DNA from: Promethearchaeota archaeon
GTDB lineage: Archaea > Asgardarchaeota > Lokiarchaeia > Sigynarchaeales > SOKP01
Direction of reading: 5' to 3'
Length of the DNA stretch: 42,642 nt
NCBI GenBank assembly: GCA_030620005.1
Contig: JAUXAJ010000008.1
Coordinates: 1-42,642 of the forward strand
The notes under the pieces were generated by a model, which searched no databases, was not told the origin of the DNA, and was given only the letters and a program-made list of their open reading frames with translations. Below are positions 1 to 8,203 of this stretch, in pieces; positions within the stretch are counted from its first letter, which is position 1; each line of letters starts with the position of its first letter. The translations under genes and the position numbers were made by a program.

Positions 1-165
1 ATCATTAGAAATAATGGTAACACTACCGTCGGGGCGACGGGAAGTCACGCCTTTGGAGATAATGTAAGACCAAAAGACCTTCTTCGGAAGATCTTTCGGC
101 AGTTGTCGATGAACAAGGAAACATCTTTCTCAGGGAAGGAATCTCCTTCCTTTAGGAAGGAGTAG
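1..165 (+). CDS. tnpB: C-terminal end of an IS200/IS605-type TnpB protein (partial, 5' end outside window)
   Basis: Frame 1 is open from the window edge to TAG at 163-165 and encodes 54 residues. The start of this stretch (N-T-T-V-G-A-T-G-S-H-A-F-G-D near residues 7-20) and the last residues (E-S-P-S-F-R-K-E) resemble the variable tail of archaeal TnpB/OrfB proteins, which often end in an E-A/S-P-S-F-type motif. TnpB is an RNA-guided nuclease encoded by IS200/IS605 elements. The RuvC-like core and zinc ribbon would lie to the left of the window, so activity cannot be judged. The stop sits inside the 3' arm of the element's end hairpin (143-162), the usual arrangement for these elements, which supports the call. 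The element ends directly against a truncated transglutaminase-like gene. Confidence 0.6.
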   Translation: MIRNNGNTTVGATGSHAFGDNVRPKDLLRKIFRQLSMNKETSFSGKESPSFRKE

Positions 166-170
166 TTCAA
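143..170 (+). mobile_element. Right-end hairpin and probable cleavage site of an IS200/IS605-type element
   Basis: CTCCTTCC (143-150) and GGAAGGAG (155-162) form a perfect 8-bp stem around a TTTA loop, followed by TAG and TTCAA (166-170). A subterminal hairpin next to the tnpB stop and a TTCAA-like tetranucleotide/pentanucleotide at the end is typical of IS200/IS605 right ends. In TnpB systems the bases just beyond this end become the guide part of the omega RNA. Here those bases belong to the neighbouring gene remnant. The left end lies outside the window. Confidence 0.55.
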
Positions 171-522
171 AATCAACAGAATTCTTTGATTTTGATAATA
201 TAAAAAATTAAAAAATAAAGCTTTAGAAATTACCAAAGGTTTAAAAACGGAGAAAGAAAAGGCAATAGCTCTATTTTATTTTGTTAAAGATGGATTAAAG
301 TATAACATGCGTTTGTTTATTCCTAAAGTTAAACAAAACTTTATCGCTAGTAAAATTTTGCGTAAGCGCGAGGGTTTTTGCGTGTCAAAATCAATTTTAT
401 TATCTTCCTTAGCTAGAGCGGTAGGAATACCCGCAAGAATTCATTTAGTAGATTTAATCAACCATAAAGTCTCACAAAAAGTAGTAGATTTAATGGGTAC
501 TAGTATTACCAGAAGCTGTTGA
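171..522 (+). pseudogene. Truncated second copy of the transglutaminase-like gene
   Basis: Bases from about 208 to 500 are nearly identical to 1029-1320 of the intact paralogue (only scattered substitutions). Weaker similarity runs upstream to about 171 (S-T-E-F-F-D-F-D against P-S-V-F-Y-D-F-D). The 5' part is missing at exactly the point where the IS right end stops. Near 195-210 a 2-nt length difference shifts the frame and creates TAA codons. From ATG 307 a 71-residue frame remains open and still carries the G-F-C-V-S-K nucleophile motif, but similarity stops near 505 and the frame ends at 520-522, before the catalytic His and Asp. The product cannot be an active enzyme. The high identity implies a recent duplication or gene conversion. 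Confidence 0.8.
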
Positions 523-971
523 GTGAGAAATGCCGCTTGTTTAAATTAATTCGATTTCATGAATTGTACTTAATCCGTCATGATAATGAAAAGATAATTA
601 CTCCCGTTAAGACAATTAATAAATATTTGAAATACTTTTTTGATCTTATATTCTTGTCTTCATTTGATTCAGTCATGTGTATCAATTTTGTGTTTTAATT
701 TCATATAATTTATTTTTTAAATTAAATAATTATTTCTTATATTAAGAGAGAGAGGTATTTTACATTAATTTTGGCCTCAATTATAATTTAATTTATTTAC
801 ATTAACTTTTATTACCCTTCATTATTTTAACAATCATTTTTTGATTTAGATTTCACTTTATCAATTTATTTGAATAAGTATTAAGGATCGAGTACTTCAT
901 TTAATCTATAAAACAGAATTCCTTAATAAAAACATGAAAAAGTTCTAAAAAGACATAATATTTTTAAAAAT
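523..971. other. AT-rich gap between truncated copy and intact transglutaminase-like gene
   Basis: No convincing gene. In the frame starting TAT at 504, codons stay open to TAA near 698 (about 64 residues, with text such as H-E-L-Y-L-I-R-H-D-N-E-K). It has no start codon of its own and no recognised relative, so it may be a fragment brought in with the rearrangement. The remainder is very AT-rich and probably contains the promoter of the gene at 972. Confidence 0.4.
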
Positions 972-1637
972 ATGGAATTAGATCAATATCTTCAACCTTC
1001 AGTTTTTTATGATTTTGATAAGAAAAAAGTAAAAAATAAAGCTTTAGAAATTACCGAAGGTTTAAAAACGGATGAAGAAAAGGCAATAGCTCTGTTTTAT
1101 TTTGTTAGAGATGGATTAAAGTATAACATGCGTTTGTTTATTCCTAAAGTTAAACAAAACTTTATCGCTAGTAAGATTTTGCGTAAGCGCGAGGGTTTTT
1201 GCGTGTCAAAATCAATTTTATTATCTTCCTTAGCTAGAGCGGTGGGAATACCCGCAAGAATCCATTTAGTAGATTTAATCAACCATAAAGTCTCACAAAA
1301 AGTAGTAGATTTAATGGGTACTAATATAATGTATTATCACGGATTCAGCGAATTTTACTTGAACGACAAATGGATAAAATTAACACCCTCATTTGACAAA
1401 GAAACTGCAATTAGAGGGGGTTTTATACCAATGTGTGAATTCGACGGTGAACACGACGCGGTTTTTCCAAAATATGATAACGAAGGTAATTTATTTGGAG
1501 AATATGTTGGAGATCATGGAGTTCATGCAGATTTACCGCTAGAAGAGATTGATAAATTATTTGATGAAAAATATAATATATATAGAAGATATACAAACGG
1601 TACTGTAAAAGTTGAAAATTCTCGAGATTTAATTTAA
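972..1637 (+). CDS. Transglutaminase-like cysteine protease-fold protein
   Basis: 221 residues, no signal peptide or membrane segment. The transglutaminase-like core spans about residues 36-145. The likely catalytic triad is visible: Cys77 in G-F-C-V-S-K followed by a helix rich in small residues and G-I-P-A-R, His123 in Y-Y-H-G-F-S-E, and Asp142 in P-S-F-D. This order and spacing is the standard pattern of the transglut_core family, whose archaeal members are probably cysteine peptidases or amidases rather than crosslinkers. Substrate unknown. The ATG at 972 gives a compact N-terminus without extra sequence. A truncated near-identical copy lies upstream next to an IS end, so this locus has been duplicated recently. 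The gene stands alone, with a minus-strand gene facing it. Confidence 0.8.
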   Translation: MELDQYLQPSVFYDFDKKKVKNKALEITEGLKTDEEKAIALFYFVRDGLKYNMRLFIPKVKQNFIASKILRKREGFCVSKSILLSSLARAVGIPARIHLVDLINHKVSQKVVDLMGTNIMYYHGFSEFYLNDKWIKLTPSFDKETAIRGGFIPMCEFDGEHDAVFPKYDNEGNLFGEYVGDHGVHADLPLEEIDKLFDEKYNIYRRYTNGTVKVENSRDLI

Positions 1638-1732
1638 ATGAGTAGTTTAACTTAATCGCGAAAAAATTAACTTCTTCCTGATTATTTTATGCAATAAAAT
1701 AGTAGACAATTAAAGAAAAAAACAAGACTTTT

Positions 1733-2662
1733 CTAGGTAAAATAACTCTCTTTTAATCCCAATTCTTTTAAATATATTTTAAATTTTCCTAATTTGCCTC
1801 CATAGTTTCCAGATGAAATTTTAACTAGACCATCCATGTCTACAATGCCTTGTATGACTTTGAGCATTGCATTTTTTACCGTATCAATATCAATTCCGTT
1901 AAACACGAGTTCGGGTATCGATTTAACGCCTTCTGGAACTTCAAATTCCTCTGCCGATAATTTATTTTTTAAGGTTGGACAAAATGGATGATTTGTTGGA
2001 GGGCCGATTTCGGGATATTTTGCGTCAGGAGGTACCAGTTTTGATCCCGCAGAACACACGTCAAACGTCGTGCAAATATTATCTAATTCGGCAATAATCT
2101 TTACGCCTTCTCTTCCCACTTTTATCCCTGATTCTACAGAATCGCAGAACAACCACAAATTACCGCCCATGACTCCTTTTGCATGTGATAACTGTTCGTC
2201 AATCAAGAAATCATGTCCCATCATTATTGGAACTGAAATCATTTCTCTATTGTATTTTTTAACGATTTCTTCGTAACCATCTCCACAATGACCTACATTA
2301 TCCATCATGTTGAATTTCAAATCCGTTTCCTTTGGATAATGATCAAAAACTGCGGTTGTTGGAACTACAAGAATACCCTGACGCATTCTTCTACCCAATT
2401 GTTCGTAGAACTTAGCTGTAGCTTTTTTACCGCTCCCAGTCACCCATAATTGAACTATTGCTCCAATTCTCCCATCTATCGTCTCTTTTTCAGATAACCA
2501 TCTTACAATACCACCTTCAGCGTCTCCAAACACGGTTGATGGAAGCGCTGTAAAAGCGTTTGCAGCCCTGTTTAGAAACTCTGCATCTTGGGCTGTGACC
2601 ATTAATTGGACACAGAGGCCCTCGAAGGCTTCACAATAAGTATCATCAATTTTGCATGCCAT
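1733..2662 (-). CDS. ftr: Formylmethanofuran:tetrahydromethanopterin N-formyltransferase
   Basis: 309 residues, close to the usual 295-305 of Ftr. It catalyses transfer of the formyl group from formylmethanofuran to tetrahydromethanopterin in the cytosol, the second step of the archaeal C1 branch (or the reverse in oxidation). Family hallmarks are clear: the opening D-D-T-Y-C-E-A-F-E, D-G-R-I-G near residue 63, G-D-G-Y near 127, G-V-M-G-G-N-L near 163-169, and the C-terminal block V-K-I-S-S-G-N-Y-G-G-K-L-G-K. The start M-A-C-K-I-D-D-T lines up with the family N-terminus. It follows rhaA on the same strand after 132 bp and probably has its own promoter. No other C1-pathway gene is adjacent, so it is a dispersed pathway member. 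The family assignment is firm; the direction of flux is not visible. Confidence 0.93.
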   Translation of the reverse strand: MACKIDDTYCEAFEGLCVQLMVTAQDAEFLNRAANAFTALPSTVFGDAEGGIVRWLSEKETIDGRIGAIVQLWVTGSGKKATAKFYEQLGRRMRQGILVVPTTAVFDHYPKETDLKFNMMDNVGHCGDGYEEIVKKYNREMISVPIMMGHDFLIDEQLSHAKGVMGGNLWLFCDSVESGIKVGREGVKIIAELDNICTTFDVCSAGSKLVPPDAKYPEIGPPTNHPFCPTLKNKLSAEEFEVPEGVKSIPELVFNGIDIDTVKNAMLKVIQGIVDMDGLVKISSGNYGGKLGKFKIYLKELGLKESYFT

Positions 2663-2794
2663 TAATAATCAATAAAATTTATTTTTTTTACTTTAAAATC
2701 TAAGAATTACATTAATGTTTTTAAAAGTTTTTAATGAGCAATTAATATGTCCAATAAAAACATGATAAACTTTAAAAAATCCATTAAGCGTTGA

Positions 2795-4078
2795 TTAAAT
2801 TCTTTCTTTCAAGACATTTTGTTCGTATTGCTCGATCTCTTCCATCCATTCATTTCGAACCGGAACATCGTTTTGTAAACAGAAATAATCCCAAATTGCA
2901 CCATGAGGATACGATTTTAAATCTTCCAAAAGACCAAGTCGTTTAAAATATTCTCCATTGTTTTCATATTCCATCAATCTGTCTATTGGTTGAAGCAAAG
3001 CATATAATAAGCTTTTCTGCATTGCCCTTGTTCCGATTACCCAAGCGGCTATACGATTAATGGAAGCGTCAAAAAAATCCAAACCAATGTTAATTTTATC
3101 CATGTTCCGACATCTTACCACTTCTTCTGCTAATTGAATTAAATCGTCGTTTAAAATGACTACATGATCGCTATCCCACCTAAGACCTCGACTTACGTGG
3201 AGCATGAGCCCTTTTAAAAAAGGCAGTACTGCCGAAATTTTATCCGCTGCAGATTCAGTAGGATGATAATGTCCGGTGTCAATTGTAAGTAATGTATTAT
3301 TAGCGATTGCATAACTCAAATAAAACTCGTGGCTTCCCACTACAAACGATTCGCTTCCGATACCAAAGAGCTTGCCTTCAAGGGAATCTTCCACTTGTGA
3401 TTGTGGATATTTTTTATTAAGAATATCGTCTAATGATTCTCTTAAGAGTTTTCTATGGCCTATTCGATCAACTGGGATATCTTTCATACCATCCGGTATC
3501 CAAATATTGTGAATGCATCTATCGTTTAGTTGCTTTCCTATTTCAGCGCTAATCTCTCGACATTTCTTCACGTGTTCTATCCAGAATTCCCGCGTTTCTT
3601 TTGATTTACAACTGAGGGTAAAACCATCGTCAGCTTTTGGGTGTGAAAAAAGAGTACAGTTAAAGTCTAACTTTAAATTCTTATCTCTTGCCCATTCAAT
3701 CCACCCTTGAAAGTGTTCCGGAGTAAATTCGTTTCTTTCTACGATTTTTCCTCCAAAATCTCCATAACTCGATTGTAAATTCATGCGATGATTACCAGGT
3801 ATTAGTGAGATTGCTTTTTCGAAATCCATTTGGAGCTCTTTAATGGTGCGCGCTTTTCCAAGATAATTTCCAGTTGCCTGTATACCCCCTCCACTTAATT
3901 TGGTATCGGGCCTTTCAAATCCACCTACATCGTCCCCTTGCCAATAATGAATTGAAATTGAAATCTCTTTTAATTGTTCAATAACTTTATCAGTATCAAT
4001 TCCAAATTCGGAATATTGTTGTGTTGCAGACTCATAAGCAGTAAGAATTGAATTACTAGTGGATCTTTTACTATTCAT
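2795..4078 (-). CDS. rhaA: L-rhamnose isomerase
   Basis: 427 residues, matching the roughly 420-residue RhaA family. It interconverts L-rhamnose and L-rhamnulose with divalent metal ions in the cytosol. Diagnostic blocks run along the whole length: H-Y-W-Q-G-D-D-V-G-G-F-E near residue 45, G-I-Q-A-T-G-N-Y near 66-73, N-I-W-I-P-D-G-M-K-D-I near 191, G-S-H-E-F-Y, the metal-site motif D-T-G-H-Y-H-P-T-E, H-V-S-R-G-L-R-W-D-S-D-H, and I-G-L-D-F-F-D-A-S-I-N-R-I-A-A-W. All expected metal and substrate residues appear to be retained. No rhamnulokinase or rhamnulose-phosphate aldolase is adjacent, so the next steps must be encoded elsewhere, or by a different route. The bacterial-like gene suggests ancient acquisition by transfer, but base use does not stand out. 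Confidence 0.95.
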   Translation of the reverse strand: MNSKRSTSNSILTAYESATQQYSEFGIDTDKVIEQLKEISISIHYWQGDDVGGFERPDTKLSGGGIQATGNYLGKARTIKELQMDFEKAISLIPGNHRMNLQSSYGDFGGKIVERNEFTPEHFQGWIEWARDKNLKLDFNCTLFSHPKADDGFTLSCKSKETREFWIEHVKKCREISAEIGKQLNDRCIHNIWIPDGMKDIPVDRIGHRKLLRESLDDILNKKYPQSQVEDSLEGKLFGIGSESFVVGSHEFYLSYAIANNTLLTIDTGHYHPTESAADKISAVLPFLKGLMLHVSRGLRWDSDHVVILNDDLIQLAEEVVRCRNMDKINIGLDFFDASINRIAAWVIGTRAMQKSLLYALLQPIDRLMEYENNGEYFKRLGLLEDLKSYPHGAIWDYFCLQNDVPVRNEWMEEIEQYEQNVLKERI

Positions 4079-4279
4079 TGTTCTATTAAAAATTTAATTT
4101 TTATAAAGAAATTAGGTTACTAAAGTTCTACAACTTAATTTATTTTGTAAGATTTTAAAATACTTGCATTTTTTAAAAGTATTTCGTGGAGTGTATTTGA
4201 ACCATGAAATATAATATTTATAGTTCATAAAAAACTATTAAATCATAATATTAAAAAAATTTGAAAGAGAATCAAAAAG

Positions 4280-5236
4280 ATGCCTGTAGGAATCTTTCTA
4301 TACGAAATAGAAAAATCGTTTGGCCCTCAAATTATTGCAGATTATTATATAACTCAAGAAAAAGCAACTCCAGAAATTTTAAAAAAATTCAACGAAAAAC
4401 ACGTCAAGAAGGCTTTAACTGATGCGACTCATCAAAAAGGCGAGTCTTTGTATTATTCTAGCGTTATAGAAGCAAACACGGGAGAGAAAAAGCTCTATCT
4501 TGGATTCATACTTAAAGAAGCTGAAGATATTATTTCTTTAAAAAGTCTATTTGAAAGTATTGAAGATAAAGTAATTCAGAATTTTACCAAAGATAAAAAG
4601 AAAATGAAGTTACTTTTAAAAGACATATTAAATTCAATGATAAGTTTATTCGAAAAGTTAAAAGAACCTAAAATAATTTCTGAAATCATAAATGAAAAGA
4701 CTAAAAAGATGCTTGACGAAGGTAAACTTCAAGAAGCTAGAGTCTTAATTGATTTAGGAGAAAAGATTCCTAATAAATTAGCCGCTGAAGTGAAACTTGC
4801 TGAACAATGTTTTCACGATAAATTGTATAGGAAAGCTAAGAAGTCTTATCTTAAAGCAGCCGACTTAGCAAACTTAATTAAAGAACCTGAAATTGTTGAT
4901 TTTTTAAAGAAAAAGGCTGAACACGTGGGAAATTTACCAGATCTCCTGAAAACCCGAGACGCGATAAATAAAGGCATGAAAAAATCTTTGGAAAATTTGG
5001 ATGATTTTCAAGTTGAAATTGATATATATGAAAACCTCATCCCTCTAATTGAAAAAAACATTCAACTTTCTAACTCTCTCGAAGATAACGTTCAGATTGA
5101 AATCTTAGAATATTTAAAAAAGTTTGCCATTCAAGCCTCAAAAAAGGCGAAAGAATTAAAAAATTTGGATGATCAGGTCGTTAATTTGTTAAAAAAGCTT
5201 TATAAACGAAAGCAACTTGGTTCACGCTCAAATTAA
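4280..5236 (+). CDS. Helical protein with possible longin-like N-terminal domain, function unknown
   Basis: 318 residues, soluble. The first 100 or so residues (V-G-I-F-L-Y-E-I-E-K-S-F-G-P-Q, then a strand-rich section ending Y-L-G-F-I-L-K) have the look of a longin/roadblock-type domain. Asgard archaea carry many such domains and they often partner small GTPases; that link is an inference from sequence texture only. Residues about 100-318 are almost entirely helical and charged, with TPR-like pairs (K-L-Q-E-A-R-V-L-I-D-L-G-E-K and L-Y-R-K-A-K-K-S-Y-L-K-A-A-D-L-A), so this is probably a scaffold or adaptor. A purine-rich stretch precedes the ATG. The neighbours are unrelated and the gene looks monocistronic. 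Confidence 0.6.
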   Translation: MPVGIFLYEIEKSFGPQIIADYYITQEKATPEILKKFNEKHVKKALTDATHQKGESLYYSSVIEANTGEKKLYLGFILKEAEDIISLKSLFESIEDKVIQNFTKDKKKMKLLLKDILNSMISLFEKLKEPKIISEIINEKTKKMLDEGKLQEARVLIDLGEKIPNKLAAEVKLAEQCFHDKLYRKAKKSYLKAADLANLIKEPEIVDFLKKKAEHVGNLPDLLKTRDAINKGMKKSLENLDDFQVEIDIYENLIPLIEKNIQLSNSLEDNVQIEILEYLKKFAIQASKKAKELKNLDDQVVNLLKKLYKRKQLGSRSN

Positions 5237-5375
5237 TCAAGTTCGTCGGAGTTATTCTTCAATGTAAAAAGATTTTTCACTTTAGACTTTAGTGTAAAAA
5301 CAATAGAGTGATAAATTTTAAATTGATTTGAAATAAATTGAATAAATATGGGTCCGAATAGTGGTCAGGGTAAAT

Positions 5376-7199
5376 TTAGATTTGTTCAGACCGAATATCT
5401 TCTTCTACAGGCGCTGGAGGTATATACTCGCCAATGTCTGAAAAAATAATTTTAGCAATTTCCCAGCCTTCCTTAGTAGGATATTTTAACGCGTTTGCTA
5501 TGAGTCGTTCTCCAATTTCGCTATCAATTTCAACTTCATGGATTTCTGTGTTATTATGCAGGATCATATCGTCTTTTGCCCCCCCACTCCCTCTTGGAAC
5601 AATTAATATACCCGCCTCCAGAGCTTTTTCGCTTATTGCGTCCTTTAATCGTTTAGCGGCATAATATCCCGCAACCCCCGCTTTTCTTTCAAAAGTTTTA
5701 ATTGAAGGTATTTCAAAGCCCCATTTCTTCCCTCCAGTTTCGATGAGAGCTGCTAAAGTTTGTAGCCTTTTCCCAAGCATGAATTTAAACTCCATTTGAG
5801 TCTTGAACTCCTTTCCCTTTTGTTCGCCAACGTTTTTAATGCATTTTAAAGCGGCACCCGCCACTGACTGTGGATTAACATTAATGGTGTATTCTTCTTC
5901 AGCTAAAATATCTTCAATTGTCTTTGTAATCACTTCTCTTGGTTTTGAGAAATCAACGATTTGTTCTTCAAGTTCAGATGGAGGTCTTACTGTTGCTACG
6001 AAATCTGCACCTGCTTCTAAAAGTTGTTCAACGGTCATTTCTTCCATGATTACTTTATCAATGAATCGACGACATAACTTTATACTGTTGCGAGGATTCC
6101 CTTTAGTCTTTTCGAAAATTAATTCGATTAATTTTTCATTTAAAGGAAATAAAGGGTATAATGGCGGGTTCAAGTTGTTTTCGTCCCAAAATACTTCCAT
6201 TGAACGGCTGAAAAATATTTTTAAATCGTTTAAGCTAAATGGTTTTAATTCTTGTTCAGGTTCCATTCTTGAACGCAATGGTTGATCGGCAATTTCTAAA
6301 ATTCTGGGCCAAATCTCCTTTAACACGGCAATTATAATGACTAAGCCCTTTACTTCGTTATATTGGCGTTTTAATATTTCAAGAAGCTTGCGCTCAGCTA
6401 CTTCACCGTGCATGCGATAAGGAGATTCTAATTCGTCGAAATAGAGTATGATCACTCTGTCTAAATTCTCCGTGATTATTTTAATTAATGCTAAACACAC
6501 ATCATCGTCTTCTACTACTGAATTAATTCCTAACGCGCTTAACTCTTCTGGTTCTAAATCTTCTCCGAGAAGCCATCTTTCCGCTAAGGCTTTTTTATTT
6601 TTATCTAATTGATATGTAACTAGTGCTTTTACGCAATCTGCGAAAACTCCAGGGAATTCGCGAATTCCCATTAGAATAACCTCTTCTATTTTTTTTGGTC
6701 TCTGGAATAATCCTTCTTTTTCCCCCCCCCATTTCTTTATGAGTCTTTTTGAAACGGTATCAAGAATTTCTGGGCCACAATCTTCTATAAGGCAAGTATA
6801 TATATGAAGTAACACTCTAATACTTGCTGGCGGGCTTGAAACATAAACAATGCTCCAATCTATTGGTTCTAATTGATTAACTTCAAGTTCTTGAATATCT
6901 TCTGATGTTTCTAACTTTTTTCTATTTTCAAGTTCTTTATCTTTAAAAGAATGATAAGCATGCGTCTTGCCCGTTCCGGCAGATCCGAGGATAGGAAGCA
7001 ATCTTGAAGACCGATCCCTATATGTTTGACGAACAAGCCGGAAAACTTCTCTATCTATATAATTTCTAGGTCTTGAAACATCAACTTTGTCTCGAATATC
7101 CCCTCGAGATACAAAATTGCTGAAAGGGGGCATTGGTGCTTCTCGAAGCACATCTAAGTACATCTCCTTGTCTTCTGGAGAAAGGTTGTCAAATTGCAT
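5376..7199 (-). CDS. Large AAA/ORC-like P-loop ATPase
   Basis: 607 residues, soluble. Walker A G-S-A-G-T-G-K-T is at residues 72-79 and a Walker B strand V-I-I-L-Y-F-D-E-L-E-S at about 249-259, giving one large ATPase domain to about residue 390. R-G-N-P-R-N-S style sensor-2 text (K-G-N-P-R-N-S-I-K-L) is present near the end of that domain, as in ORC/STAND-like AAA proteins. The C-terminal 200 residues are unrecognised; they include a strand-rich block with P-R-G-S-G-G-A-K-D-D that could bind a partner or nucleic acid. The tract of nine C on the plus strand at 6722-6730 encodes W-G-G and is a slippage-prone site, but the frame is intact. The role (DNA-associated switch, defence or replication accessory) cannot be chosen from sequence. 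Confidence 0.75.
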   Translation of the reverse strand: MQFDNLSPEDKEMYLDVLREAPMPPFSNFVSRGDIRDKVDVSRPRNYIDREVFRLVRQTYRDRSSRLLPILGSAGTGKTHAYHSFKDKELENRKKLETSEDIQELEVNQLEPIDWSIVYVSSPPASIRVLLHIYTCLIEDCGPEILDTVSKRLIKKWGGEKEGLFQRPKKIEEVILMGIREFPGVFADCVKALVTYQLDKNKKALAERWLLGEDLEPEELSALGINSVVEDDDVCLALIKIITENLDRVIILYFDELESPYRMHGEVAERKLLEILKRQYNEVKGLVIIIAVLKEIWPRILEIADQPLRSRMEPEQELKPFSLNDLKIFFSRSMEVFWDENNLNPPLYPLFPLNEKLIELIFEKTKGNPRNSIKLCRRFIDKVIMEEMTVEQLLEAGADFVATVRPPSELEEQIVDFSKPREVITKTIEDILAEEEYTINVNPQSVAGAALKCIKNVGEQKGKEFKTQMEFKFMLGKRLQTLAALIETGGKKWGFEIPSIKTFERKAGVAGYYAAKRLKDAISEKALEAGILIVPRGSGGAKDDMILHNNTEIHEVEIDSEIGERLIANALKYPTKEGWEIAKIIFSDIGEYIPPAPVEEDIRSEQI

Positions 7200-7378
7200 G
7201 AATTCATTACCTTTTTTTTTTATAAGAAATAGAATCTATTTAAAATAATCTAGCTTATTAAATTTAATTATGAATTTAATTTAAATACAAGCTATTAAAT
7301 TTAATTAATGTTTTGACAATTTATTTTTTCGACATAAATTTATTAATATGAACAGTCTTTTATAGAATAGGAGCTACT

Positions 7379-7414
7379 ATGATATTAATTCCTACTAATA
7401 AATCTTTGTCATGA
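7379..7414 (+). CDS. Possible 11-codon leader peptide upstream of hsp20
   Basis: ATG 7379 is preceded by a good Shine-Dalgarno-like AGGAG and encodes M-I-L-I-P-T-N-K-S-L-S before TGA. It lies 59 nt upstream of the Hsp20 start. A chance occurrence is entirely possible; there is no second copy to compare. Confidence 0.15.
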   Translation: MILIPTNKSLS

Positions 7415-7434
7415 TCGTTTAAACAAATTAAAAG

Positions 7435-7446
7435 TGATAATTATCA
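7435..7446. promoter_or_regulatory. Palindrome upstream of hsp20, possible operator
   Basis: TGATAATTATCA is a perfect 12-bp palindrome 27 bp before the Hsp20 start codon. The position, between promoter and start, would suit a repressor site. There is no independent support. Confidence 0.25.
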
Positions 7447-7473
7447 TGATAAAACCGTGAGGATGATTGTAAA

Positions 7474-8106
7474 TTGCCGAAAAAAAGACTTGATAAGGAT
7501 GAGGACGATGAGGACGACGACCCTAAAAATCCCTTTGATTTTTTTAAAATATTCTCGGATCCAAATCAATGGTTTAAGTCAAAAAAGTTCAAACATCTAT
7601 TCAACCAAATTTTTGACCAAATAGCCAAGAATTTACCGCCCGAATTTAGGTCCCTCTCTCCAGAAGATATCATGAAAGAATTCATGAAGAATCAGTCTAA
7701 ATTTGGGTTTCAAGCACCATTCATGGCGGGATTTAACATTAATTTTGGTCCAGACGGAAAACCAATTATCGACTCGTTTGGAAACATTAAACCAACACTA
7801 GATTCGGGTGAACCTGTTGTCGATGGAGCCCGAGATCCTTTGATAGAAGTAAACGAACTAGATGATAAAATAATAATCATAGCAGAAATGCCCGGTGTAA
7901 CCAAGGAAGATATTGAATTAAAGGCTACAAGTAATAGCATAACGATTTCCACCAAATCCAGTACTTATGGAAGAAAATACTATAAAGAAATTGATCTTCC
8001 CGCTGCGATTAACTCAGATTACGCCAAGGCAAGATATATTAACGGTATCCTTGAAGTAGAGTTGAAAAAACTTGAAGAAGAACGCAAAAATATTAAGATA
8101 GATTAA
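7474..8106 (+). CDS. hsp20: Small heat shock protein (Hsp20/alpha-crystallin family)
   Basis: 210 residues. An ATP-independent holdase that binds unfolding proteins in the cytosol. The alpha-crystallin domain covers about residues 118-205: P-L-I-E-V-N-E-L-D-D-K-I, the loop E-M-P-G-V-T-K-E-D-I-E-L, Y-Y-K-E-I-D-L-P, and the family signature Y-I-N-G-I-L-E-V-E-L-K-K. The terminal I-K-I matches the I-x-I motif used for oligomer assembly. The N-terminal arm is long (about 115 residues) and starts with an acidic tract (D-E-D-D-E-D-D-D). The start is TTG at 7474, chosen because GAGGATG lies at ribosome-binding distance and the protein begins M-P-K-K-R. A 12-bp palindrome TGATAATTATCA (7435-7446) sits just upstream and could be an operator. 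Confidence 0.93.
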   Translation: MPKKRLDKDEDDEDDDPKNPFDFFKIFSDPNQWFKSKKFKHLFNQIFDQIAKNLPPEFRSLSPEDIMKEFMKNQSKFGFQAPFMAGFNINFGPDGKPIIDSFGNIKPTLDSGEPVVDGARDPLIEVNELDDKIIIIAEMPGVTKEDIELKATSNSITISTKSSTYGRKYYKEIDLPAAINSDYAKARYINGILEVELKKLEEERKNIKID

Positions 8107-8203
8107 AATCTTAATTTTTAATTTTTTATCTAATTTAAACGAAAACCTTTATTAATTTGTTTATCGAATACTTTTATAATTAACTTAATTTAGGTAAAAA
8201 AAC

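Noticed and set aside
5803..6285. 160-codon plus-strand frame
   Set aside because: It lies antisense within the intact ATPase gene and shows low-complexity Ser-rich text typical of a shadow frame.
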